Of a stretch of 64,000 nt of DNA, positions 10,712 through 24,458 are shown piece after piece. The notes under the pieces were generated by a model. The model was given only the letters and a program-made list of their open reading frames with translations, did not search any database and was not told the origin of the DNA. The position numbers and the translations under genes are program-made. Origin of the DNA: Urophycis tenuis (taxonomy: Eukaryota; Chordata; Actinopteri; Gadiformes; Phycidae); contig JAXIVH010000038.1 of assembly GCA_036785325.1 (NCBI GenBank), positions 2,186,501 through 2,250,500 on the forward strand, read 5' to 3'. Within the stretch, counting starts at the first letter, position 1; each line of letters opens with the position of its first letter.

Positions 10712-10721
10712 GTAAGTGATT

Positions 10722-10762
<41 letters not shown>

Positions 10763-10798
10763 GCGCGCGCATATATACACACGCACACACGCATATAT

Positions 10799-10831
<33 letters not shown>

Positions 10832-11015
10832 CTTAAACATAGCTGACCCTTTTTTTCCCCCTTCTCGGGGATTATGCTCCCAGTTTTGATCTCAGACGTC
10901 TGGTCACTTATAGCATATAATAATATTCTACGACTGTTAAGCCAACTATGAATAATAAAACAGGCCAAATCATGTGTCCTTTATCATAGCTACACTATTA
11001 CAAAAAAAACGCGTG

Positions 11016-11425
11016 AATTGAAACGTTGATGGTATGTTTTTAGCTGCTGGGTAGACTTCAGTCAACCTGCGCAGTTTTGTCTGTGAGCAACCAAATTGGT
11101 CGTGGATGGGCTCATTTTAAGCGGGGAAATCTAAGCTTTTCAACGGCGTTTGGCAAGACTATATTGACTAATGGGTCGTTAAAATACTAAGCTAATTAAT
11201 TTGTGTTCTGTAAGGAAAGATTGATCTTAATTGAAACGTTGAAGGGATGTTTTTAGCTGCTGGGTAGACTTCAGTCAACCTGACGCAGTTTTGTCTTTGA
11301 GCAACCAAATTGATCAGGGATGGGCTCATTTTAAGCGGGGAAATCTAAGCTTTCCAACGACGTATGGCATGACTATATTTGCCCACGGGTCGTCGAAATA
11401 ATAAGCTGATTCATGTGTGTTCTGT
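11016..11425 (+). repeat. Satellite block 6: 2 monomers
   Basis: At 410 bp this is one of the three shortest blocks (with 14 and 26): one ordinary and one boundary monomer. The first carries the variant ggcgtttggcaag. Confidence 0.93.
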
Positions 11426-11611
11426 TGGCTGTGGAAAGAAAATAGCACACAAGTCCTACCAAGTCAACTTTATTGTCAGTGATAAACATTAATAAATAAA
11501 CAGTATGGACATTGTATAAACAGTTGTATAAAAAGTGTAAACAGTATGAACAGTGTTCTTATAAAAGATATCAATATCAATACTGATCACGTGTGTATTT
11601 TATATTTCCAG

Positions 11612-11894
11612 ATTATTTGTTGATGAGCCAGAGCCTGTGACTCCCACCAACCGGCCCGTTCAGCCCACTGCGTTGTCGTCCTCCACCCGGCCGAAGCCTC
11701 CTGCGCCCACCCGCCTCCAGCCGAGGCCTCCTGCTGCGTCAGCCTGTGGCCCGCCCGCCCCCTGTGTCGGCAGCATCCATACCGCTGGTCCTCCCCGCAC
11801 AGCCACAGGCCCCCTCCGTCCTGCTTCGTGGGCCATCCTGCAGCTGTCTCTGCAGTCATCGTGTGTCAAAACCATTCAAACTTGTATATGGTAA
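11612..11894 (+). CDS. Proline-rich candidate exon A, copy 7
   Basis: Isoleucine form; acceptor base A as in copy 1. Confidence 0.38.
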
Positions 11895-11950
11895 CATTTC
11901 AAAATGACACCAGCATAAATGAGGACCTTGCAATAGGTTGTGTGTTACAG

Positions 11951-12115
11951 GACCCCCCTGGCGTACAGCTGTATGTCTCTGTGAAGGTGGTTGTGAAGAA
12001 CGGCATCCGGCTGAACAACTACAAGTGCCGGCGAGGCAGCAACTCTCTCGAGGGGTTGCACGCCCACCTGGTTAACGCCGTCCCTTCACAGCGATGTGGG
12101 ATCATGCCGTTCCAA
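11951..12115 (+). CDS. Exon B, copy 7 (N23 K25 form)
   Basis: K23N (RLNNYKC); otherwise K-form and intact. Copy 15 shares this change. Confidence 0.57.
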
Positions 12116-12125
12116 GTAAGTGATT

Positions 12126-12168
<43 letters not shown>

Positions 12169-12417
12169 GCGCGCGCGCATATATACACACGCACACACGC
12201 ATATATACACACACATATATATATATATATATACTTAAACATAGCTGACCCTTTTTTTCCCCCTTCTCGGGGATTATGCTCCCAGTTTTGATCTCAGACG
12301 TCTGGTCACTTGTAGCATATAATAATATTCTACGACTGTTAAGCCAACTATGAATAATAAAACAGGCCAAATCATGTGTCCTTTATCATAGCTACACTGT
12401 TACAAAAAAAACGCGTG

Positions 12418-13685
12418 AATTGAAACGTTGATGGTATGTTTTTAGCTGCTGGGTAGACTTCAGTCAACCTGACGCAGTTTTGTCTGTGAGCAACCAAATT
12501 GGTCAGGGATGGGCTCATTTTAAGCGGGGAAATCTAAGCTTTCCAACGGTGTATGGCAAGACTATATTGACTCATGGGTCGTTGAAATACTAAGCTAATT
12601 AATTTGTGTTCTGTAAGGAAAGATTGATGTTAATTGAAACGTTGAAGGTTTTTTTTTAGCTGCTGGGTAGACTTCAGTCAACCTGACGCAGTTTAGTCTG
12701 TGAGCATCCAGACTGCTCGCAGATGGGCTCATTTTAAGCGGGGAAATCTAAGCTTTCTAAAGGCGTATGGCAAGACTATATTGACTCATGGGTCGTTGAA
12801 ATACTAAGATAATTAATTTGTGTTCTGTAAGGAAAGAATGATGTTAATTGAAACGTTGAAGGTATGTTTTTAGCTGCTGGGTAGACTTCAGTCAACCTGT
12901 CGCAGTTTAGTCTGTCATCAACCAGACTGCTGGCGGATGGGCTCATTTTAAGCGGGGAAATCTAAGCTTTCCAACGGCGTATGGCAAGACTATATTGACT
13001 CATGGGTCGTTGAAATACTAAGCTAATTAATTTGTGTTCTGTAAAGAAAGATTGATGTTAATTGAAACGTTGAAGGTATGTTTTTAGCTGCTGGGTAGAC
13101 TTCAGTCAACCTGACGCAGTTTTGTCTGTGAGCAACCAAATTGCTCGCGGATGGGCTCATTTTGAGCGGGGAAATCTAAGCTTTCTAACGGCGTATGTCA
13201 AGACTATATTGACTCATGGGTCGTTGAAATACTAAGCTAATTAATTTGTGTTCAGTTAGGAAAGATTGATGTTAATTGAAACGTTGATGGTATGTTTTTA
13301 GCTGCTGGGTAGACTTCAGTCAACCTGACGCTGTTTTGTCTGTGAGCAACCAAATTGGTCGGGGATGGGCTCATTTTAAGCGGGGAAATCTAAGCTTTTC
13401 AACGGCGTATGGCAAGACTATATTGACTCATGGGTCATTGAAATACTAAGCTAATTAATTTGTGTTCTGTAAGGAAAGATTAATGTTAATTGAAACGTTG
13501 AAGGTTTTTTTTTTAGCTGCTGGGTAGACTTCAGTCAACCTGACACAGTTTTGTCTGTGAGTAACCAAATTGATCAGAAATTAGCTCATTTTAAGCGGGG
13601 AAATCTAAGCTTTCCAACGACGTATGGCATGACTATATTTGCCCACGGCTCGTCGAAATAATAAGCTGATTCATGTGTGTTCTGT
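12418..13685 (+). repeat. Satellite block 7: 6 monomers
   Basis: The block is 1,268 bp. It matches block 15 except that it lacks one monomer, the gcattcc type, near 13,350. No gene is visible. Confidence 0.93.
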
Positions 13686-13871
13686 TGGCTGTGGAAAGAA
13701 AATAGCACACAAGTCCTACCAAGTCACCTTTATTGTCAGTGATAAACATTAATAAATAAACAGTATGGACATTGTATAAACAGTTGTATAAAAAGTGTAA
13801 ACAGTATGAACATTGTTCTTATAAAAGATATCAATATCAATACTGATCACGTGTGTATTTTATATTTCCAG

Positions 13872-14154
13872 ATTATTTGTTGATGAGCCAGAGCCTGTGA
13901 CTCCAACCAACCGGCCCGTTCAGCCCACTGCGTTGTCGTCCTCCACCCGGCCGAAGCCTCCTGCGCCCACCCGCCTCCAGCCGAGGCCTCCTGCTGCGTC
14001 AGCCTGTGGCCCGCCCGCCCCCTGTGTCGGCAGCATCCATACCGCTGGTCCTCCCCGCACAGCCACAGGCCCCCTCCGTCCTGCTTCGTGGGCCATCCTG
14101 CAGCTGTCTCTGCAGTCATCGTGTGTCAAAACCATTCAAACTTGTATATGGTAA
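13872..14154 (+). CDS. Proline-rich candidate exon A, copy 8
   Basis: Isoleucine form. This is the first cassette of the second higher-order block and the counterpart of copy 1. Confidence 0.38.
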
Positions 14155-14210
14155 CATTTCAAAATGACACCAGCATAAATGAGGACCTTGCAATAGGTTG
14201 TGTGTTACAG

Positions 14211-14375
14211 GACCCCCCTGGCGTACAGCTGTATGTCTCTGTGAAGGTGGTTGTGAAGAACGGCATCCGGCTGAACAAGTACAACTGCCGGCGAGGCAGC
14301 AACTCTCTCGAGGGGTTGCACGCCCACCTGGTTAACGCCGTCCCTTCACAGCGATGTGGGATCATGCCGTTCCAA
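14211..14375 (+). CDS. Exon B, copy 8 (N25 form)
   Basis: Identical protein to copy 1; splice sites intact. Confidence 0.58.
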
Positions 14376-14646
14376 GTAAGTGATTAAAACACACACACGC
14401 GCGTGCGCGCATATAAACACACACACATACGCATATATACACACACATATATATATATATACTTAAACATAGCTGACCCTTTTTTTCCCCCTTCTCGGGG
14501 ATTATGCTCCCAGTTTTGATCTCGGACGTCTGGTCACTTGTAGCATATAATAATATTCTATTACTGTTAAGCCAACTATGAATAATAAAACAGGCCAAAA
14601 CATGTGTCCTTTATCATAGCTACACGTATTACAAAAAAAACGCGTG

Positions 14647-15486
14647 AATTGAAACGTTGAAGATATGTTTTTAGCTGCTGGGTAGACTTCAGTCAACCTG
14701 ACGCAGTTTTGTCTGTGAGCAACCAAATTGCTCGTGGATGGGCTCATTTTGAGCGGGGAAATCTAAGCTTTCCAACGGCGTATGGCAAGACTATATTGAC
14801 TCATGGGTCGTTGAAATACTAAGCTAATTAATTTGTGTTCAGTTAGGAAAGATTGATGTTAATTGAAACGTTGATGGTATGTTTTTAGCTGCTGGGTAGA
14901 CTTCAGTCAACCTGACGCTGTTTTGTCTGTGAGCAACCAAATTGTTCGGGTATGGGCTCATTTTAAGCGGGGAAATCTAAGCATTCCAACGGCGTATGTC
15001 AAGACTATATTGACTCATGGGTCGTTGAAATACTAAGCTAATTAATTTGTGTTCAGTTAGGAAAGATTGATGTTAATTGAAACGTTGATGGTATGTTTTT
15101 AGCTGCTGGGTAGACTTCAGTCAACCTGACGCAGTTTTGTCTGTGAGCAACCAAATTGGTCGGGGATGGGCTCATTTTAAGCGGGGAAATCTAAGCTTTT
15201 CAACGGCGTATGGCAAGACTATATTGACTCATGGGTCATTGAAATACTAAGCTAATTAATTTGTGTTCTGTAAGGAAAGATTAATGTTAATTGAAACGTT
15301 GAAGGTTTTTTTTTTAGCTGCTGGGTAGACTTCAGTCAACCTGACACAGTTTTGTCTGTGAGTAACCAAATTGATCAGAAATTAGCTCATTTTAAGCGGG
15401 GAAATCTAAGCTTTCCAACGACGTATGGCATGACTATATTTGCCCACGGCTCGTCGAAATAATAAGCTGATTCATGTGTGTTCTGT
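14647..15486 (+). repeat. Satellite block 8: 4 monomers
   Basis: The block is 840 bp and has the same monomer order as block 1. Confidence 0.93.
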
Positions 15487-15672
15487 TGGCTGTGGAAAGA
15501 AAATAGCACACAAGTCCTACCAAGTCACCTTTATTGTCAGTGATAAACATTAATAAATAAACAGTATGGACATTGTATAAACAGTTGTATAAAAAGTGTA
15601 AACAGTATGAACATTGTTCTTATAAAAGATATCAATATCAATACTGATCACGTGTGTATTTTATATTTCCAG

Positions 15673-15955
15673 ATTATTTGTTGATGAGCCAGAGCCTGTG
15701 ACTCCCACCAACCGGCCCGTTCAGCCCACTGCGTTGTCGTCCTCCACCCGGCCGAAGCCTCCTGCGCCCACCCGCCTCCAGCCGAGGCCTCCTGCTGCGT
15801 CAGCCTGTGGCCCGCCCGCCCCCTGTGTCGGCAGCACCCATACCGCTGGTCCTCCCCGCACAGCCACAGGCCCCCTCCGTCCTGCTTCGTGGGCCATCCT
15901 GCAGCTGTCTCTGCAGTCATCGTGTGTCAAAACCATTCAAACTTGTATATGGTAA
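15673..15955 (+). CDS. Proline-rich candidate exon A, copy 9
   Basis: Threonine form, counterpart of copy 2. Confidence 0.38.
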
Positions 15956-16011
15956 CATTTCAAAATGACACCAGCATAAATGAGGACCTTGCAATAGGTT
16001 GTGTGTTACAG

Positions 16012-16176
16012 GACCCCCCTGGCGTACAGCTGTATGTCTCTGTGAAGGTGGTTGTGAAGAACGGCATCCGGCTGAACAAGTACAAGTGCCGGCGAGTCAG
16101 CAACTCTCTCGAGGGGTTGCACGCCCACCTGGTTAACGCCGTCCCTTCACAGCGATTTGGGATCATGCCGTTCCAA
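16012..16176 (+). CDS. Exon B, copy 9 (V29/F49 form)
   Basis: Same three differences as copy 2; splice sites intact. Confidence 0.57.
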
Positions 16177-16247
16177 GTAAGTGATTAAAACACACACACA
16201 AACACACGCGCGCGCGCGCATATATACACACGCACACACGCATATAT

Positions 16248-16295
<48 letters not shown>

Positions 16296-16479
16296 TTTAA
16301 CATAGCTGACCCTTTTTTTCCCCCTCCTCGGGGATTATGCTCCCAGTTTTGATCTTGGACGTCTGGTCACTTGTAGCATATAATAATATTCTATTACTGT
16401 TAAGCCAACTATGAATAATAAAACAGGCCAAAACATGTGTCCTTTATCATAGCTACACGTATTACAAAAAAAACGCGTG

Positions 16480-17104
16480 AATTGAAACGTTGAAGATATG
16501 TTTTTAGCTGCTGGGTAGACTTCAGTCAACCTGACGCAGTTTTGTCTGTGAGCAACCAAATTGCTCGTGGATGGGCTCATTTTGAGCGGGGAAATCTAAG
16601 CTTTCCAACGGCGTATGGCAAGACTATATTGACTCATGGGTCGTTGAAATACTAAGCTAATTAATTTGTGTTCAGTTAGGAAAGATTGATGTTAATTGAA
16701 ACGTTGATGGTATGTTTTTAGCTGCTGGGTAGACTTCAGTCAACCTGACGCAGTTTTGTCTGTGAGCAACCAAATTGCTCGGGGATGGGCTCATTTAAAG
16801 CGGGGAAATCTAAGCTTTCCAATGGCGTATGGCAAGACTATATTGACTCATGGGTCGTTGAAATAATAAGCTAATTAATTTGTGTTCTGTAAGGAAAGAT
16901 TGATGTTAATTGAAACGTTGAAGGCTTTTTTTTAGCTGCTGGGTAGACTTCAGTCAACCTGACACAGTTTTGTCTGTGAGTAACCAAATTGATCAGAAAT
17001 TAGCTCATTTTAAGCGGGGAAATCTAAGCTTTCCAACGATGTATGGCATGACTATATTTGCCCACGGCTCGTCGAAATAATAAGCTGATTCATGTGTGTT
17101 CTGT
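16480..17104 (+). repeat. Satellite block 9: 3 monomers
   Basis: The block is 625 bp. Its boundary monomer is unique in reading acgatgtatggcatg, a CpG transition. Confidence 0.93.
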
Positions 17105-17290
17105 TGGCTGTGGAAAGAAAATAGCACACAAGTCCTACCAAGTCACCTTTATTGTCAGTGATAAACATTAATAAATAAACAGTATGGACATTGTATAAAC
17201 AGTTGTATAAAAAGTGTAAACAGTATGAACATTGTTCTTATAAAAGATATCAATATCAATACTGATCACGTGTGTATTTTATATTTCCAG

Positions 17291-17573
17291 ATTATTTGTT
17301 GATGAGCCAGAGCCTGTGACTCCCACCAACCGGCCCGTTCAGCCCACTGCGTTGTCGTCCTCCACCCGGCCGAAGCCTCCTGCGCCCACCCGCCTCCAGC
17401 CGAGGCCTCCTGCTGCGTCAGCCTGTGGCCCGCCCGCCCCCTGTGTCGGCAGCACCCATACCGCTGGTCCTCCCCGCACAGCCACAGGCCCCCTCCGTCC
17501 TGCTTCGTGGGCCATCCTGCAGCTGTCTCTGCAGTCATCGTGTGTCAAAACCATTCAAACTTGTATATGGTAA
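17291..17573 (+). CDS. Proline-rich candidate exon A, copy 10
   Basis: Threonine form, near-identical to copy 9. This extra cassette is absent from the first higher-order block. Confidence 0.38.
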
Positions 17574-17629
17574 CATTTCAAAATGACACCAGCATAAATG
17601 AGGACCTTGCAATAGGTTGTGTGTTACAG

Positions 17630-17794
17630 GACCCCCCTGGCGTACAGCTGTATGTCTCTGTGAAGGTGGTTGTGAAGAACGGCATCCGGCTGAACAAGTA
17701 CAAGTGCCGGCGAGTCAGCAACTCTCTCGAGGGGTTGCACGCCCACCTGGTTAACGCCGTCCCTTCACAGCGATTTGGGATCATGCCGTTCCAA
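17630..17794 (+). CDS. Exon B, copy 10 (V29/F49 form)
   Basis: Same as copies 2 and 9. The 1,618-bp spacing to copy 9 shows a one-unit gain by duplication. Confidence 0.57.
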
Positions 17795-17865
17795 GTAAGT
17801 GATTAAAACACACACACAAACACACGCGCGCGCGCGCATATATACACACGCACACACGCATATAT

Positions 17866-17913
<48 letters not shown>

Positions 17914-18097
17914 TTTAACATAGCTGACCCTTTTTTTCCCCCTCCTCGGGGATTATGCTCCCAGTTTTGATCTTGGACGTCTGGTCACTTGTAGCATATA
18001 ATAATATTCTATTACTGTTAAGCCAACTATGAATAATAAAACAGGCCAAAACATGTGTCCTTTATCATAGCTACACGTATTACAAAAAAAACGCGTG

Positions 18098-18722
18098 AAT
18101 TGAAACGTTGAAGATATGTTTTTAGCTGCTGGGTAGACTTCAGTCAACCTGACGCAGTTTTGTCTGTGAGCAACCAAATTGCTCGTGGATGGGCTCATTT
18201 TGAGCGGGGAAATCTAAGCTTTCCAACGGCGTATGGCAAGACTATATTGACTCATGGGTCGTTGAAATACTAAGCTAATTAATTTGTGTTCAGTTAGGAA
18301 AGATTGATGTTAATTGAAACGTTGATGGTATGTTTTTAGCTGCTGGGTAGACTTCAGTCAACCTGACGCAGTTTTGTCTGTGAGCAACCAAATTGCTCGG
18401 GGATGGGCTCATTTAAAGCGGGGAAATCTAAGCTTTCCAATGGCGTATGGCAAGACTATATTGACTCATGGGTCGTTGAAATAATAAGCTAATTAATTTG
18501 TGTTCTGTAAGGAAAGATTGATGTTAATTGAAACGTTGAAGGCTTTTTTTTAGCTGCTGGGTAGACTTCAGTCAACCTGACACAGTTTTGTCTGTGAGTA
18601 ACCAAATTGATCAGAAATTAGCTCATTTTAAGCGGGGAAATCTAAGCTTTCCAACGACGTATGGAATGACTATATTTGCCCACGGCTCGTCGAAATAATA
18701 AGCTGATTCATGTGTGTTCTGT
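18098..18722 (+). repeat. Satellite block 10: 3 monomers
   Basis: The block is 625 bp, like block 2, with the gtatggaatgac boundary form. Confidence 0.93.
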
Positions 18723-18908
18723 TGGCTGTGGAAAGAAAATAGCACACAAGTCCTACCAAGTCACCTTTATTGTCAGTGATAAACATTAATAAATAAACAG
18801 TATGGACATTGTATAAACAGTTGTATAAAAAGTGTAAACAGTATGAACATTGTTCTTATAAAAGATATCAATATCAATACTGATCACGTGTGTATTTTAT
18901 ATTTCCAG

Positions 18909-19191
18909 ATTATTTGTTGATGAGCCAGAGCCTGTGACTCCAACCAACCGGCCCGTTCAGCCCACTGCGTTGTCGTCCTCCACCCGGCCGAAGCCTCCTG
19001 CGCCCACCCGCCTCCAGCCGAGGCCTCCTGCTGCGTCAGCCTGTGGCCCGCCCGCCCCCTGTGTCGGCAGCATCCATACCGCTGGTCCTCCCCGCACAGC
19101 CACAGGCCCCCTCCGTCCTGCTTCGTGGGCCATCCTGCAGCTGTCTCTGCAGTCATCGTGTGTCAAAACCATTCAAACTTGTATATGGTAA
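18909..19191 (+). CDS. Proline-rich candidate exon A, copy 11
   Basis: Isoleucine form, counterpart of copy 3. Confidence 0.38.
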
Positions 19192-19247
19192 CATTTCAAA
19201 ATGACACCAGCATAAATGAGGACCTTGCAATAGGTTGTGTGTTACAG

Positions 19248-19412
19248 GACCCCCCTGGCGTACAGCTGTATGTCTCTGTGAAGGTGGTTGTGAAGAACGG
19301 CATCCGGCTGAACAAGTACAACTGCCGGCGAGGCAGCAACTCTCTCGAGGGGTTGCACGCCCACCTGGTTAACGCCGTCCCTTCACAGCGATGTGGGATC
19401 ATGCCGTTCCAA
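19248..19412 (+). CDS. Exon B, copy 11 (N25 form)
   Basis: Identical protein to copy 1; splice sites intact. Confidence 0.58.
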
Positions 19413-19683
19413 GTAAGTGATTAAAACACACACACGCGCGTGCGCGCATATAAACACACACACATACGCATATATACACACACATATATATATATATACT
19501 TAAACATAGCTGACCCTTTTTTTCCCCCTTCTCGGGGATTATGCTCCCAGTTTTGATCTCGGACGTCTGGTCACTTGTAGCATATAATAATATTCTATTA
19601 CTGTTAAGCCAACTATGAATAATAAAACAGGCCAAAACATGTGTCCTTTATCATAGCTACACGTATTACAAAAAAAACGCGTG

Positions 19684-20308
19684 AATTGAAACGTTGAAGA
19701 TATGTTTTTAGCTGCTGGGTAGACTTCAGTCAACCTGACGCAGTTTTGTCTGTGAGCAACCAAATTGCTCGTGGATGGGCTCATTTTGAGCGGGGAAATC
19801 TAAGCTTTCCAACGGCGTATGGCAAGACTATATTGACTCATGGGTCGTTGAAATACTAAGCTAATTAATTTGTGTTCAGTTAGGAAAGATTGATGTTAAT
19901 TGAAACGTTGATGGTATGTTTTTAGCTGCTGGGTAGACTTCAGTCAACCTGACGCAGTTTTGTCTGTGAGCAACCAAATTGCTCGGGGATGGGCTCATTT
20001 AAAGCGGGGAAATCTAAGCTTTCCAATGGCGTATGGCAAGACTATATTGACTCATGGGTCGTTGAAATAATAAGCTAATTAATTTGTGTTCTGTAAGGAA
20101 AGATTGATGTTAATTGAAACGTTGAAGGCTTTTTTTTAGCTGCTGGGTAGACTTCAGTCAACCTGACACAGTTTTGTCTGTGAGTAACCAAATTGATCAG
20201 AAATTAGCTCATTTTAAGCGGGGAAATCTAAGCTTTCCAACGACGTATGGAATGACTATATTTGCCCACGGCTCGTCGAAATAATAAGCTGATTCATGTG
20301 TGTTCTGT
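19684..20308 (+). repeat. Satellite block 11: 3 monomers
   Basis: The block is 625 bp and the counterpart of block 3. Confidence 0.93.
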
Positions 20309-20494
20309 TGGCTGTGGAAAGAAAATAGCACACAAGTCCTACCAAGTCACCTTTATTGTCAGTGATAAACATTAATAAATAAACAGTATGGACATTGTAT
20401 AAACAGTTGTATAAAAAGTGTAAACAGTATGAACATTGTTCTTATAAAAGATATCAATATCAATACTGATCACGTGTGTATTTTATATTTCCAG

Positions 20495-20777
20495 ATTATT
20501 TGTTGATGAGCCAGAGCCTGTGACTCCAACCAACCGGCCCGTTCAGCCCACTGCGTTGTCGTCCTCCACCCGGCCGAAGCCTCCTGCGCCCACCCGCCTC
20601 CAGCCGAGGCCTCCTGCTGCGTCAGCCTGTGGCCCGCCCGCCCCCTGTGTCGGCAGCATCCATACCGCTGGTCCTCCCCGCACAGCCACAGGCCCCCTCC
20701 GTCCTGCTTCGTGGGCCATCCTGCAGCTGTCTCTGCAGTCATCGTGTGTCAAAACCATTCAAACTTGTATATGGTAA
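20495..20777 (+). CDS. Proline-rich candidate exon A, copy 12
   Basis: Isoleucine form, counterpart of copy 4. Confidence 0.38.
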
Positions 20778-20833
20778 CATTTCAAAATGACACCAGCATA
20801 AATGAGGACCTTGCAATAGGTTGTGTGTTACAG

Positions 20834-20998
20834 GACCCCCCTGGCGTACAGCTGTATGTCTCTGTGAAGGTGGTTGTGAAGAACGGCATCCGGCTGAACA
20901 AGTACAACTGCCGGCGAGGCAGCAACTCTCTCGAGGGGTTGCACGCCCACCTGGTTAACGCCGTCCCTTCACAGCGATGTGGGATCATGCCGTTCCAA
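20834..20998 (+). CDS. Exon B, copy 12 (N25 form)
   Basis: Identical protein to copy 1; splice sites intact. Confidence 0.58.
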
Positions 20999-21269
20999 GT
21001 AAGTGATTAAAACACACACACGCGCGTGCGCGCATATAAACACACACACATACGCATATATACACACACATATATATATATATACTTAAACATAGCTGAC
21101 CCTTTTTTTCCCCCTTCTCGGGGATTATGCTCCCAGTTTTGATCTCGGACGTCTGGTCACTTGTAGCATATAATAATATTCTATTACTGTTAAGCCAACT
21201 ATGAATAATAAAACAGGCCAAAACATGTGTCCTTTATCATAGCTACACGTATTACAAAAAAAACGCGTG

Positions 21270-21894
21270 AATTGAAACGTTGAAGATATGTTTTTAGCTG
21301 CTGGGTAGACTTCAGTCAACCTGACGCAGTTTTGTCTGTGAGCAACCAAATTGCTCGTGGATGGGCTCATTTTGAGCGGGGAAATCTAAGCTTTCCAACG
21401 GCGTATGGCAAGACTATATTGACTCATGGGTCGTTGAAATACTAAGCTAATTAATTTGTGTTCAGTTAGGAAAGATTGATGTTAATTGAAACGTTGATGG
21501 TATGTTTTTAGCTGCTGGGTAGACTTCAGTCAACCTGACGCAGTTTTGTCTGTGAGCAACCAAATTGCTCGGGGATGGGCTCATTTAAAGCGGGGAAATC
21601 TAAGCTTTCCAATGGCGTATGGCAAGACTATATTGACTCATGGGTCGTTGAAATAATAAGCTAATTAATTTGTGTTCTGTAAGGAAAGATTGATGTTAAT
21701 TGAAACGTTGAAGGCTTTTTTTTAGCTGCTGGGTAGACTTCAGTCAATTTGACGCAGTTTTGTCTGTGAGCAACCAAATTGATCAGAGATGGGCTCATTT
21801 TAAGTGGGGAAATCTAAGCTTTCCAACGACGTATGGCATGACTATATTTGCCCACGGGTCGTCGAAATAATAAGCTGATTCATGTGCGTTCTGT
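21270..21894 (+). repeat. Satellite block 12: 3 monomers
   Basis: The block is 625 bp and carries the tcaatttgacg boundary variant of block 4. Confidence 0.93.
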
Positions 21895-22080
21895 TGGCTG
21901 TGGAAAGAAAATAGCACACAAGTCCTACCAAGTCACCTTTATTGTCAGTGATAAACATTAATAAATAAACAGTATGGACATTGTATAAACAGTTGTATAA
22001 AAAGTGTAAACAGTATGAACAGTGTTCTTATAAAAGATATCAATATCAATACTGATCACGTGTGTATTTTATATTTCCAG

Positions 22081-22363
22081 ATTATTTGTTGATGAGCCAG
22101 AGCCTGTGACTCCCACCAACCGGCCCGTTCAGCCCACTGCGTTGTCGTCCTCCACCCGGCCGAAGCCTCCTTCGCCCACCCGCCTCCAGCCGAGGCCTCC
22201 TGCTGCGTCAGCCTGTGGCCCGCCCGCCCCCTGTGTCGGCAGCACCCATACCGCTGGTCCTCCCCGCACAGCCACAGGCCCCCTCCGTCCTGCTTCGTGG
22301 GCCATCCTGCAGCTGTCTCTGCAGTCATCGTGTGTCAAAACCATTCAAACTTGTATATGGTAA
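22081..22363 (+). CDS. Proline-rich candidate exon A, copy 13
   Basis: Threonine form with KPPSPTR, counterpart of copy 5. Confidence 0.38.
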
Positions 22364-22419
22364 CATTTCAAAATGACAACAGCATAAATGAGGACCTTGC
22401 AATAGGTTGTGTGTTACAG

Positions 22420-22584
22420 GACCCCCCTGGCGTACAGCTGTATGTCTCTGTGAAGGTGGTTGTGAAGAACGGCATCCGGCTGAACAAGTACAAGTGCCGG
22501 CGAGGCAGCAACTCTCTCGAGGGGTTGCACGCCCACCTGGTTAACGCCGTCCCTTCACAGCGATGTGGGATCATGCCGTTCCAA
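22420..22584 (+). CDS. Exon B, copy 13 (K25 form)
   Basis: Same as copy 5, including the NDNS spacer variant. Confidence 0.57.
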
Positions 22585-22655
22585 GTAAGTGATTAAAACA
22601 CACACACAAACACACGCGCGCGCGCGCATATATACACACGCACACACGCATATAT

Positions 22656-22695
<40 letters not shown>

Positions 22696-22879
22696 TTTAA
22701 CATAGCTGACCCTTTTTTTCCCCCTCCTCGGGGATTATGCTCCCAGTTTTGATCTTGGACGTCTGGTCACTTGTAGCATATAATAATATTCTATTACTGT
22801 TAAGCCAACTATGAATAATAAAACAGGCCAAAACATGTGTCCTTTATCATAGCTACATGTATTACAAAAAAAACGCGTG

Positions 22880-23933
22880 AATTGAAACGTTGATGGTATG
22901 TTTTTAGCTGCTGGGTAGACTTCAGTCAACCTGACGCAGTTTTGTCTGTGAGCAACCAGACTGCTGGCAGATGGGCTCATTTTAAGCGGGGAAATCTAAG
23001 CTTTCCAACGGTGTATGGCAAGACTATATTCACCAAAGGGTCGTTGAAATACTAAGCTAAATAATTTGTGTTCTGTAAGGAAAGATTGATCTTAATTGAA
23101 ACGTTGAAGGTATGTTTTTAGCTGCTGGGTAGACTTCAGTCAACCTGACGCAGTTTTGTCTGTGAGCAACCAAATTGGTCAGGGATGGGCTCATTTTAAG
23201 CGGGGGAATCTAAGCTTTCCAACGGCGTATGGCAAGACTATATTGACTCATGGGTCGTTGAAATACTAAGCTAATTAATTTGTGTTCTGTAAGGAAAGAT
23301 TGATGTTAATTGAAACGTTGAAGGTATGTTTTTAGCTTCTGGGTAGACTTCAGTCAACCTGACGCAGTTTAGTCTGTGAGCATCCAGACTGCTCGCGGAT
23401 GGGCTCATTTTAAGCGGGGAAATCTAAGCTTTCCAACGGCGTATGGCAAGACTATATTAACTCATGGGTCGTTGAAATACTAAGCTAATTAATTTGTGTT
23501 CTGTAAGGAAAGATTGATGTTAATTGAAACGTTGAAGCGATGTTTTTTTAGCTTCTGGGTAGACTTCAGTCAACCTGCGCAGTTTTGTCTGTGAGCAACC
23601 AAATTGGTCGTGGATGGGCTCATTTTAAGCGGGGAAATCTAAGCTTTTCAACGGCGTTTGGCAAGACTATATTGACTAATGGGTCGTTAAAATACTAAGC
23701 TAATTAATTTGTGTTCTGTAAGGAAAGATTGATCTTAATTGAAACGTTGAAGGTATGTTTTTAGCTGCTGGGTAGACTTCAGTCAACCTGACGCAGTTTT
23801 GTCTTTGAGCAACCAAATTGATCAGGGATGGGCTCATTTTAAGCGGGGAAATCTAAGCTTTCCAACGACGTATGGCATGACTATATTTGCCCACGGGTCG
23901 TCGAAATAATAAGCTGATTCATGTGTGTTCTGT
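22880..23933 (+). repeat. Satellite block 13: 5 monomers
   Basis: The block is 1,054 bp. It equals block 5 minus three monomers. The first monomer is a hybrid, switching from ttttgtctgtgagcaac to cagactgctggcag within a few bases, as expected at a deletion junction. Confidence 0.92.
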
Positions 23934-24119
23934 TGGCTGTGGAAAGAAAATAGCACACAAGTCCTACCAAGTCAACTTTATTGTCAGTGATAAACATTAA
24001 TAAATAAACAGTATGGACATTGTATAAACAGTTGTATAAAAAGTGTAAACAGTATGAACAGTGTTCTTATAAAAGATATCAATATCAATACTGATCACGT
24101 GTGTATTTTATATTTCCAG

Positions 24120-24402
24120 GTTATTTGTTGATGAGCCAGAGCCTGTGACTCCCACCAACCGGCCCGTTCAGCCCACTGCGTTGTCGTCCTCCACCCGGCC
24201 GAAGCCTCCTGCGCCCACCCGCCTCCAGCCGAGGCCTCCTGCTGCGTCAGCCTGTGGCCCGCCCGCCCCCTGTGTCGGCAGCATCCATACCGCTGGTCCT
24301 CCCCGCACAGCCACAGGCCCCCTCCGTCCTGCTTCGTGGGCCATCCTGCAGCTGTCTCTGCAGTCATCGTGTGTCAAAACCATTCAAACTTGTATATGGT
24401 AA
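24120..24402 (+). CDS. Proline-rich candidate exon A, copy 14
   Basis: Isoleucine form with first base G, counterpart of copy 6. Confidence 0.38.
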
Positions 24403-24458
24403 CATTTCAAAATGACACCAGCATAAATGAGGACCTTGCAATAGGTTGTGTGTTACAG